Positions 1 through 5,287 of a stretch of 5,310 nt of DNA are shown here, piece by piece. Under the pieces are notes generated by a model. The model was given only the letters and a program-made list of their open reading frames with translations, was not told the DNA's origin and did not search any database. Both the position numbers and the translations under genes were made by a program. Location: contig DHIZ01000374.1 in NCBI GenBank assembly GCA_002404055.1, forward strand, positions 1 to 5,310, written 5' to 3'. Source of the stretch: Chloroflexi bacterium UBA4733. GTDB lineage: Bacteria; Chloroflexota; UBA4733. The first letter of the stretch is position 1; every line of letters starts with the position of its first letter.

Positions 1-23
1 GGGCCCTAGTCTGCGCGCCCGTG

Positions 24-659
24 ATGGACGATCGCCTGCTCGAGGTCGCGCGGGCCGCGAAGGGCTTCATGCCCGACGACGAAGGGCTGGCGCTCCACGA
101 TGCCGCGCGACGCGCGGGACGGCTCGGTCCGCTGCTCGAGGTCGGCACCTATTGCGGGAAGTCGGCCGTATACCTGGGCGCCGCGGCGCGACAGGCCGGC
201 ACCGTGTTGTTCACCGTCGATCATCATCGCGGCTCGGAGGAGAACCAGGCCGGGTGGGAGCACCACGACCGCGAGGTCGTCGATCCCGAGACCGGACGCA
301 TGGACACACTGCCGTTCTTCCGACGGACGATCCAGGCTGCCGATCTCGAAGACGTCGTGGTCGGCGTCGTCGGCTTCTCGGCGCCGGTGGCGCGGGTGTG
401 GCAGACCCCGCTCGGCTTCTTGTTCATCGACGGCGGTCACGCCGAGGAGATCGCCATGGCGGACTACACGCTCTGGGCACCGCACGTCATCGCGGGAGGC
501 ACCCTGGCGATCCACGACGTCTTCGAGGATGCCGCGGCGGGCGGCCAGGCACCGTTCCGTGTCTGGCAACGCGCGGTCGACGACGGCTTCGAGCCCGTCT
601 CGACGACGGGCTCGCTGCGCGTGCTCAGGAACGAGACCAGTAGCCCGCCGAGCCGTTGA
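24..659 (+). CDS. class I SAM-dependent methyltransferase (Methyltransf_24-like)
   Basis: A 211-residue soluble protein with a Rossmann-type methyltransferase fold, expected to transfer a methyl group from S-adenosylmethionine to an unknown acceptor. Seen in sequence: a glycine-containing motif I, LLEVGTYCGKS (residues 37-47); an acidic end of strand 2, FTVDHH (63-68), followed by a His/Glu/Trp-rich stretch GSEENQAGWEHHD (70-82); the strand-4 motif FLFIDGGH (132-139); and GGTLAIHDVF (158-167). The IDGGH and IHD pattern is typical of the Methyltransf_24 family, which often acts on sugars or small molecules and commonly uses a metal. ATG 24 is preferred over the adjacent GTG at 21 because the protein then begins MDDRLLEVARAA, which fits the family as I recall it. 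No Shine-Dalgarno is visible, and the frame stays open to the window edge, so an earlier start cannot be excluded. Its last 35 bases overlap the convergent gene at 625-1536. The acceptor is unknown. Confidence 0.9.
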   Translation: MDDRLLEVARAAKGFMPDDEGLALHDAARRAGRLGPLLEVGTYCGKSAVYLGAAARQAGTVLFTVDHHRGSEENQAGWEHHDREVVDPETGRMDTLPFFRRTIQAADLEDVVVGVVGFSAPVARVWQTPLGFLFIDGGHAEEIAMADYTLWAPHVIAGGTLAIHDVFEDAAAGGQAPFRVWQRAVDDGFEPVSTTGSLRVLRNETSSPPSR

Positions 660-1536
660 GCTGATCTCCGTCGACCTGGGCGGCGTCGAGCTGCCCGCTA
701 TTGAGCTGATCGCCCTTGAGCTGATCAAACGTCTCGATGTGCCGGATGCTGGTGGCGTCGAACAGCTCGGGGAGCACGACGCCGTCGCGGTTGCGCCGGA
801 GCCGGTAGCGCGGGCCGTCCGGTGTCGTCATGACCTCGCAGATCTCGAAGCCGTCGACCCAACGATCGCCGAAGCGCCCGCGAACTTCGACCGCGATCTC
901 CGTCGCGCTCGCGCCGGGGTTCCACGGTTCCCTTTCCGCTTCTCGTAGGTCGAGGACCGTCTCGGGGCCCGCGGGCATGGAACCGCCGATGACTCGTTCG
1001 TGTGCCTCGAAGGATTCGGCCGTCGGCGCATCGAGGGGCGCGACCGAGGCGCGGGGCGCGACCGCAGCCGCCGCGACCGCGGCTGCGGTCGCGGCGCCCT
1101 CGGTGATGACGTGGCCGAGCTGGGTGAGCGTCTCGACCATCAGCCGGCGCTCGACCCGATCGGCTTCGATGTACTCGATGACGTGATCACACATGTTCGT
1201 CACGACCTCGAGCAGACGCAGCACCTCCGGCTGTATCCCGAGCCGGGCGACCATCGGCGTTTCGGGCGCCATGGGGGCCATCTCGCCCATCTCCGCTAAG
1301 TCGGCCAACTCGGCCAACTCGGCCATTTCAACGGGCGGTTCCAGCGACGCCACGACCCCCACCTCGACCGGCGCAATGGGCGGCCAGGTCGGCGCCGCGA
1401 TGGTCGCGTCGGGCGATCCCACGCCCGCTGCTCTTGCCTTCGATCGGGCGCTCTGCCATCCCCGCATTCGGCGCGAATGGTACGACGAACGCGGTCGCTC
1501 GCGCGGCACCCTCTCGTGACCGCCGGGACGGGTCAA
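625..1536 (-). CDS. hypothetical protein with helical core, small C-terminal domain and QL pentapeptide repeats
   Basis: I do not recognise this 303-residue protein. In order it has: an Arg-rich N-terminus (1-38); a Pro/Ala segment; a tripeptide-periodic acidic helix of MAELAEL type; a helical stretch beginning IQPEVLRLLEVV and running through HVIEYIEADRVERRL; an Ala-rich linker (AAAVAAAAVAP); a compact, probably beta-rich domain with RFGDRWVDGFEICEV, YRLRRNRDG and VLPELFDATSIRHIE; and five QLxxx units (272-296). No signal peptide or membrane segment is apparent, so it is probably cytoplasmic. The TTG start at 1536 overlaps the upstream stop as TTGA, which fits translational coupling as the last gene of the operon. 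The first 38 codons have weaker codon bias (AGA, CGA, GCA), so ATG 1467 or GTG 1422 could be the real start. The central and C-terminal parts look genuinely coding. A scaffold or protein-interaction role is only a guess. Confidence 0.68.
   Translation of the reverse strand: MTRPGGHERVPRERPRSSYHSRRMRGWQSARSKARAAGVGSPDATIAAPTWPPIAPVEVGVVASLEPPVEMAELAELADLAEMGEMAPMAPETPMVARLGIQPEVLRLLEVVTNMCDHVIEYIEADRVERRLMVETLTQLGHVITEGAATAAAVAAAAVAPRASVAPLDAPTAESFEAHERVIGGSMPAGPETVLDLREAEREPWNPGASATEIAVEVRGRFGDRWVDGFEICEVMTTPDGPRYRLRRNRDGVVLPELFDATSIRHIETFDQLKGDQLNSGQLDAAQVDGDQLNGSAGYWSRS
660..734 (-). repeat. 15-bp tandem repeat encoding QLxxx pentapeptides
   Basis: Five imperfect 15-bp units lie head to tail at 660-674, 675-689, 690-704, 705-719 and 720-734. 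All share ctg at unit positions 2-4, and four of the five end in (t/c)ga. On the minus strand, in the reading phase of the 303-residue protein, they encode five-residue units such as QLKGD, QLNSG and QVDGD (residues 272-296, codons at 649-723). The third bases and several first bases have diverged, while the Q-L/V and the following D/N/K position are kept. The array starts exactly one base after the convergent methyltransferase stop at 659. Confidence 0.75.
1057..1093. repeat. perfect 14-bp inverted repeat inside the Ala-rich linker
   Basis: The arms at 1057-1070 (cgcgaccgcagccg) and 1080-1093 (cggctgcggtcgcg) are exact reverse complements separated by 9 bases. The RNA or single strand could form a very stable GC hairpin. 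It falls in the part of the 303-residue protein that encodes alternating Ala/Val/Thr, where GCN and GTC codons make chance palindromes easier, so a function is not implied. Confidence 0.6.
1301..1327 (-). repeat. 9-bp tandem repeat encoding acidic tripeptide-periodic helix
   Basis: Three copies of tcggccaac lie at 1301-1309, 1310-1318 and 1319-1327; the last ends att instead of aac. On the minus strand they encode the LAE/MAE periodicity of the hypothetical protein. Degenerate flanking copies extend it to about 1268-1330, where Met and Glu alternate (AEMGEMAPMAP). The encoded segment should be a low-complexity acidic helix. Such a short tandem array could change copy number by slippage in steps of three codons without breaking the frame. 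Confidence 0.6.
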
Positions 1537-2630
1537 TGGCGATCGCGGGCGGTGCGGTCGGCTTCGATCGTCGCGCCGGCCTCGATCAGCTCCTGGGCGG
1601 TCAACCCGCCGGGCAGACCCTCACCGCGGAACATCCCGGCGGTCGGGCCGGACCCACCGAGCGCATTCGCGGCGAGAACCACGGCGGCGCTGTTCCACGT
1701 CGGCTGCTCGGCGGTGAAGTACTCGCCCCAAGCGTCGTAGCGGTCGTCCTCGAAGTTCATGCCGGTCCAGTACGAGCCGTCGTCGTGCCGGAGGAACTGG
1801 ACCCATTCGAACAACGTTCGCGCGCGTTCGTGCAGACCGATTGCATCGAGTGCCATGACCAGCTCGCAGGTTTCCGCGGCCGTGACCCACGGCTGGTCGG
1901 ACACGCAGCGGACGCCGCGGCCGGGCGCGACGAACGTGTCCCACTTGGCCGCGAGGCGCGCCTCGGCCGCATGACCGCGCAACACGCCGACGAGGATCGG
2001 GTAGTACCAGTCCATCGCCCAGCGCCGCTTGTCCGTGAAGCTGTGCGGCGCACCGAGCAGGGCCCCACGGACGCGGCCGCGCGCCGCATGCCACTCCGGG
2101 TGGGGCATGCCAAGCGCGTCGCCGAGGCGCGCGGCACAGGCGAGGCTGAGATGGATGCACGACGATCCCGTCACCAGTCCCCGCCGCCAGGGGCGCCCGT
2201 TGGCGTCGCACGCCCACCACACAGCGCCGTCCTCGCCCTGCAGCGAGAGTACGAACTCGAGGGCGCGCTCCAGACACCCAAACCGCAGTCGTAGCTCGGC
2301 GTCGGGCGCGCCGCAGAGGAGGTGCAGCCAGAGCCCGGTGGCAATGTACGCGCACAGGTTGGTGTCGAGAGTGGCGTCCACCACTTCCCCGTCACGGTAG
2401 GCGGCATGCCAGGAGCCGTCGGCGCGCTGCATGCCGGCGAGCCACGCGTACGCCTGCGCTGCCTCGGCGTGGCGGCCACCGATGTCGAGCGCCATCGCGG
2501 CCTCGACGTGGTTCCATGGATCCACCTGGCCACCGTCGTACCAGGGGATGCTCCCGTCGGAGCGCTGCACGCGGGCGATGGCATCCACGGTGGCGTGGAC
2601 GTCGCCGCGGCTCAGCGAGGTGTCGATCAC
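1533..2630 (-). CDS. alpha/alpha-toroid protein, 'prenyltransferase'-like (terpene cyclase/prenyltransferase superfamily)
   Basis: A 365-residue soluble protein whose repeated helical hairpins carry QW-like turns: QRSDGS (22-27), QRADGS (68-73), QGEDGA (131-136) and RHDDGS (281-286). These turns are typical of the (alpha/alpha)6 toroid shared by squalene/hopene cyclases, protein prenyltransferase beta subunits and some glycosidases. Other conspicuous motifs are DPWNHVEAAMAL (37-48), DTNLCAYIATGLW (89-101), MDWYYPILVGVL (206-217), VSDQPWVTAAETCEL (243-257) and EQPTWNSAAVVLAANAL (308-324). I see no DxDD motif of class II terpene cyclases and no zinc-site pattern of protein prenyltransferases, so 'prenyltransferase' is a fold label and not a shown activity. 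The many conserved-looking Trp, Asp and His residues suggest a binding cleft, perhaps for a lipid or glycan. The GTG start at 2630 overlaps the upstream methyltransferase stop as GTGA, so the two genes are probably translationally coupled. A processing or binding role in envelope glycolipid or polysaccharide synthesis is inference. Confidence 0.87.
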   Translation of the reverse strand: MIDTSLSRGDVHATVDAIARVQRSDGSIPWYDGGQVDPWNHVEAAMALDIGGRHAEAAQAYAWLAGMQRADGSWHAAYRDGEVVDATLDTNLCAYIATGLWLHLLCGAPDAELRLRFGCLERALEFVLSLQGEDGAVWWACDANGRPWRRGLVTGSSCIHLSLACAARLGDALGMPHPEWHAARGRVRGALLGAPHSFTDKRRWAMDWYYPILVGVLRGHAAEARLAAKWDTFVAPGRGVRCVSDQPWVTAAETCELVMALDAIGLHERARTLFEWVQFLRHDDGSYWTGMNFEDDRYDAWGEYFTAEQPTWNSAAVVLAANALGGSGPTAGMFRGEGLPGGLTAQELIEAGATIEADRTARDRH

Positions 2631-3367
2631 GGGCGCGGGCCGGCGGTGAAGGGCTCAGGCCGGCGTGCATACAGCACCACGCTCTTGCCCAGCAGCGGGT
2701 TGAGGGAGCGCTCCAGCGTGCGCGTCCAGCGCGGGCGGCGCATCAGGTCGTAGACCAGGAAGCTGTGGTACAGCCGTGCCGGCAGGGCCCGGTCGCGCGA
2801 CATCCCCAGGGCGCAGCGCAGCCACCAGTACGGCGAGTGGAGAGCGTGGGCGTGGTGGTGGGGTGGAGCGATGACCAGGCCGGAGCGTCGCAGCCGGCGG
2901 GCGAGGTCGGTGCGCCTGTAGATGCGCACATGGCCTCCCGGGATGTTGTGGTACTCGCTGGAGAGCGCCCAGCACACCCTCTCCGGCCACCATCGCGGCA
3001 CTGTGACCGCCAGAAGCCCGCCGGGACGGAGGACTCGGCGGAGTTCGGCCATCGCCGTCAGGTCCTCGCGGATGTGCTCGAGCACCTCGGCGGCGATGAC
3101 CACGTCGAATGCTCCGTTCTCGAACGGCAGGGTGCGCGCATCGGCGACCAGCGTGCGCAGGCTGCCTCCGTCGCCAGCCTCGCCCGCCTGCGTCATCGCC
3201 TCCGCCATCCGCTCGACGCCGGCCAGGGCGTCGTCGTCGAGGTCGGCGGCGATCACCTCCGCACCGCGCCGCAGCGCTTCGAAGGCGTGGCGCCCGTTGC
3301 CACAGCCGACGTCAAGCAGTCGCGTGCCCGGCTGGAGCTGGAGACGGGCGAAGTCGACAGTCAGCAC
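2627..3367 (-). CDS. class I SAM-dependent methyltransferase (Methyltransf_11/UbiE-like)
   Basis: A 246-residue cytoplasmic methyltransferase. Motif I is LLDVGCGNGRHAFEA (17-31). The acidic residue that binds the SAM ribose is probably D42 in VIAADLD. ADARTLPFENGAFDVVIAAE (75-94) then VLEHI (95-99) covers the adenine-binding and strand-4 region, and ELRRVLRPGGLLAVTVP (108-124) gives the post-motif loop. The C-terminal third is rich in Trp, Tyr, His and Arg (GGHVRIY, HHHAHAL, SPYWWLR) and probably forms the acceptor lid or a membrane-surface contact; no transmembrane helix is convincing. The start is GTG 3367. An in-frame stop lies two codons upstream at 3371-3373, so this is the most upstream start possible. 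It is the first gene of the minus-strand operon and its stop overlaps the next start by four bases. The substrate is unknown; a lipid-linked or glycan acceptor is inferred from context. Confidence 0.92.
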   Translation of the reverse strand: MLTVDFARLQLQPGTRLLDVGCGNGRHAFEALRRGAEVIAADLDDDALAGVERMAEAMTQAGEAGDGGSLRTLVADARTLPFENGAFDVVIAAEVLEHIREDLTAMAELRRVLRPGGLLAVTVPRWWPERVCWALSSEYHNIPGGHVRIYRRTDLARRLRRSGLVIAPPHHHAHALHSPYWWLRCALGMSRDRALPARLYHSFLVYDLMRRPRWTRTLERSLNPLLGKSVVLYARRPEPFTAGPRP

Positions 3368-3488
3368 GGCTCAGAGCAGGGCACAGGCGACCATCGACGG
3401 CAGGTGGGCACGGGAGCGCACCTTAGCGCGCCAGTACCCGCTCCGGAGGCGGGGGAGGCTGCCGGCGCGGGAGTACGGTGTCGCCGCC
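3368..3488. promoter_or_regulatory. divergent intergenic region with candidate promoters
   Basis: These 121 bases separate the start of the minus-strand operon (GTG 3367) from the + strand membrane-protein gene (ATG 3489), so at least two divergent promoters should lie here. A TANNNT-type -10 match for the + strand is tacggt at 3474-3479. It would put transcription start about 3 bases before ATG 3489, giving an almost leaderless mRNA, which fits the lack of a properly spaced Shine-Dalgarno (the nearest, gggag at 3469-3473, is 15 bases away). On the minus strand taaggt (complement of 3420-3425) is a possible -10 with a leader of about 45 bases. Neither has a good -35. A small inverted repeat, cccgc / gcggg (3437-3441, 3449-3453), surrounds tccgga and could be an operator. 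The promoter assignments are weak. Confidence 0.4.
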
Positions 3489-4982
3489 ATGGAACATACC
3501 AGCGAGGTCGCTCGTCCGCGGCGGCGGCGTTTCGCGCGCCTGCTCCCGGTTGCCCTATACGTCCTCTGCAGCCTCGCCCTGTTCGCCGGGGTCCTGCCCG
3601 CCATGAGTCACTCCTGGATCGGGATCGACGGTGACGCCAAACAGGTCGTGTACTGGCTGGACCTTGTCGCCAACGCGATGCGACATGGACACAACCCGTT
3701 GGTCACGGATGCCATCCAAGCGCCCAGCGGCGTCAACCTGATGTGGAACGCCAGCGTGATCCTGCCGTCGATCGTCCTCACGCCGCTCACGCTTCTGGCT
3801 GGTCCCTACGTCTCCTACGACGTCCTCATCATGGCGGCGCCCGTGCTGTCGGCCTGGGCCGCGCACGCCGCGGTGCGCAGGTATGTGGCGTCCGGAGCGG
3901 CGGCGTGGCTGGGTGGCCTGGTGTTCGGCTTCAGCCCCGCGCTCCTCGCCGAGTCGCTCGGCCACGCGCAGACCGCCTTGGCCTGGTTCCCCCCGGTCGC
4001 GCTGCTGCTCATCGACGAGGCGGTGGTTCGACGGAGATGGCCACTGTGGCGTGTGGGCGTTGTCCTTGGTGTCGCCAGCGCGGTGCAGTTGCTGACCGGC
4101 GAGGAGCTCCTCCTGGCCACCGTGGTGGTGGGCGCCTGCCTTATCGGTGTGCTCGCCGTGCAGCACCACGGTGACATCCGAGTGGCGGCGAGCCGCCTCG
4201 GAGCAGTGACGGCCGTCGCCGCCGGAACCGCGCTGGTCCTCGCGGCCAGTGCCACTGGCGGTTCAGTTCTTCGCCCCGACCGCCCCACCGGGCGGCTCGT
4301 CCCCGGCGACTTCGTCATCGCCGATGCGGGCGCGCTCCTGGTGCCGGCGTCGCGCCAGCTGCTACGCATTTCCGGGGTCACGTCCGACCCCTGGTCGGTG
4401 GTCACGGAGGATGCTGGGTCCTACCTGGGGATTGCGGTATTGCTCGTGCTGCTGGTGGGGTGGCAGCGTTTTCGAACTCCGGCGGTGGCCGCGGCTGTGC
4501 CCGTTGTGCTGCTGACCTGCGTCTTCGCGCTCGGTCCGCACCTCCCCCTCGCGGGCACCGCCACCCCGATTCCGCTGCCATGGATCCTCGCCGACCGACT
4601 GCCGCTCCTGGAGAATCTCGACCCAGCGCGGCTGATGGTCCTGGCCTGGTTGGGCATCGCCACCGTTGTGGCAGTCGCCGCCGATCACGCACTGCGGCAG
4701 GCCGGGCGTGATCGCGCGCGCCGGCTGGCGCTGCTTGGCGCCGCACTGGCCACTCTCCTGCCCGCCGCCCCGCCGCTCACCGCCGCGGTGTTTCCAGCCT
4801 ACCTGGCCAGCGCGGACGCTGCCACGATTCCAAGCGGCGACGTGGTGCTGATCACGCCAGTGGCCGACGGCGGTAGCTTGCGCGTCCTGCTCTGGCAGGC
4901 GGCTGCAGGCCTGCGCTGGCGGATGGTGACCGGCAATGCCTACGGGCAGGTCGCGCCATCTTCTACTCACCGTCGACGCTGA
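3489..4982 (+). CDS. polytopic membrane protein, GT-C-like; carries a compensated internal frameshift and is C-terminally truncated
   Basis: As read, 497 residues with many hydrophobic segments: about 18-38 after the basic RPRRRRF (positive-inside), then roughly 90-130, 134-155, 159-175, 181-225, 235-253, 300-315, 320-345, 390-407 and 415-440. Motifs are DGDAKQVVYW (47-56) in the first loop, GHNPLVTDAIQAPSGVNLMW (67-86), FGFSP (146-150), QLLTGEELL (200-208) and IPLPW (361-365) followed by LPLLENLDPARLM. An acidic first loop and NPL/PxGxNLxWN motifs recall actinobacterial GT-C-type membrane glycosyltransferase-like proteins, which use polyprenyl-phosphate sugars. The activity itself is inferred. 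Codon bias and protein character collapse at residues 254-264, where another phase reads VPLAVQFFAP. A further -1 break near 4944-4950 makes the last ten residues spurious (APSSTHRRR) and cuts off 88 codons that continue to 5215. ATG 3489 is chosen because the upstream frame is basic, lacks hydrophobic helices and lies antisense to the methyltransferase. The gene is a pseudogene or carries sequence errors. Confidence 0.78.
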   Translation: MEHTSEVARPRRRRFARLLPVALYVLCSLALFAGVLPAMSHSWIGIDGDAKQVVYWLDLVANAMRHGHNPLVTDAIQAPSGVNLMWNASVILPSIVLTPLTLLAGPYVSYDVLIMAAPVLSAWAAHAAVRRYVASGAAAWLGGLVFGFSPALLAESLGHAQTALAWFPPVALLLIDEAVVRRRWPLWRVGVVLGVASAVQLLTGEELLLATVVVGACLIGVLAVQHHGDIRVAASRLGAVTAVAAGTALVLAASATGGSVLRPDRPTGRLVPGDFVIADAGALLVPASRQLLRISGVTSDPWSVVTEDAGSYLGIAVLLVLLVGWQRFRTPAVAAAVPVVLLTCVFALGPHLPLAGTATPIPLPWILADRLPLLENLDPARLMVLAWLGIATVVAVAADHALRQAGRDRARRLALLGAALATLLPAAPPLTAAVFPAYLASADAATIPSGDVVLITPVADGGSLRVLLWQAAAGLRWRMVTGNAYGQVAPSSTHRRR

Positions 4983-5215
4983 CCGACACCCTCGCCGCCA
5001 TCGAATCGGGTGCTCCCGTGACCGTGGGGCACGCGGGGCTGGCGGTCATGCGGGGTGACCTTGCTCGCCTGAGGATCGGCACCGTCATCGAGTCGGACAG
5101 CGGCCGCTACCTCCCGGAGTCAGCCCTGCTCAGCCGCCTTCTCGGGAGTCGGAGCACGGTCGTCGGGGACATCCACGTGTGGCATGACGTGGGCTCACGC
5201 CTCTCTGGGCGCTGA
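4949..5215 (+). pseudogene. detached C-terminal part of the membrane protein, in the -1 frame
   Basis: From GGT 4949 this phase reads GRAIFYSPSTL followed by TDTLAAIESG, AVMRGDLARLRIGTVIES, and ends DIHVWHDVGSRLSGR with a TGA at 5213-5215 (88 codons). Codons 4949-5002 have G or C in the third position in 16 of 18 cases, whereas the competing phase over its last ten codons has only four of ten. It continues the soluble C-terminal domain that begins around GDVVLITPVADGG in the preceding reading. It has no plausible start of its own near 4949; a GTG at 5018 could only start an internal fragment. Adding one base at the ggg (4944-4946) or gg (4949-4950) run joins it in frame to the upstream part. 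It was probably translated only as the tail of the full-length protein. Confidence 0.72.
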
Positions 5216-5287
5216 CCAGACGCCACGGACTGCGGTGAGCCGCACCCAGGCCGACCGCTCGCGACGGGTTATCGGCAAACTAGGAGC
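5216..5287. other. short spacer with a small hairpin
   Basis: These 72 bases after the membrane-protein stop contain an inverted repeat, tgcgg / ccgca (5231-5235, 5240-5244), with a tgag loop. There is no following T-tract, so it is at best a weak terminator or attenuator. Further right the sequence becomes locally AT-richer (ttatcggcaaactagg), as expected just ahead of a gene start, but I find no convincing -35/-10 pair. Confidence 0.3.

Noticed and set aside
6..728. Minus-strand open frame (240 codons) across the first methyltransferase
   Set aside because: It is fully antisense to a well-supported methyltransferase, is charged and low in hydrophobic core residues, and has no family features.
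660..734. CRISPR-like or intergenic regulatory repeat
   Set aside because: The 15-bp units are contiguous without spacers and stay in phase with the minus-strand reading frame, so they are a protein-coding repeat.
1434..2294. Long + strand open frame (286 codons) antisense to the toroid gene
   Set aside because: Its translation is Arg/Ala/Gly/Pro-rich with no recognisable motif, while the opposite strand has clear QW-like turns and strong codon bias. Long open antisense frames are expected at this GC content.
2922..3488. Upstream in-frame extension of the membrane protein on the + strand
   Set aside because: The frame is open, but it is antisense to a methyltransferase with clear motifs and reads as Ser/Arg/Pro-rich sequence without hydrophobic helices; ATG 3489 is followed at once by a classic basic-then-hydrophobic start.
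3371..3604. Small minus-strand open frame (77 codons) covering the divergent spacer
   Set aside because: It is extremely Arg-rich, overlaps the start of the membrane protein antisense, and ends immediately before the GTG of the real methyltransferase; there is no sign of a small protein.
4941..4955. Programmed -1 ribosomal frameshift at the membrane-protein break
   Set aside because: There is no slippery heptamer and no evident downstream stem-loop or pseudoknot, and a second, compensated indel pair in the same gene favours mutation or sequencing error.
5231..5244. Rho-independent terminator after the membrane-protein gene
   Set aside because: The stem is only 5 bp and no T-run follows it.
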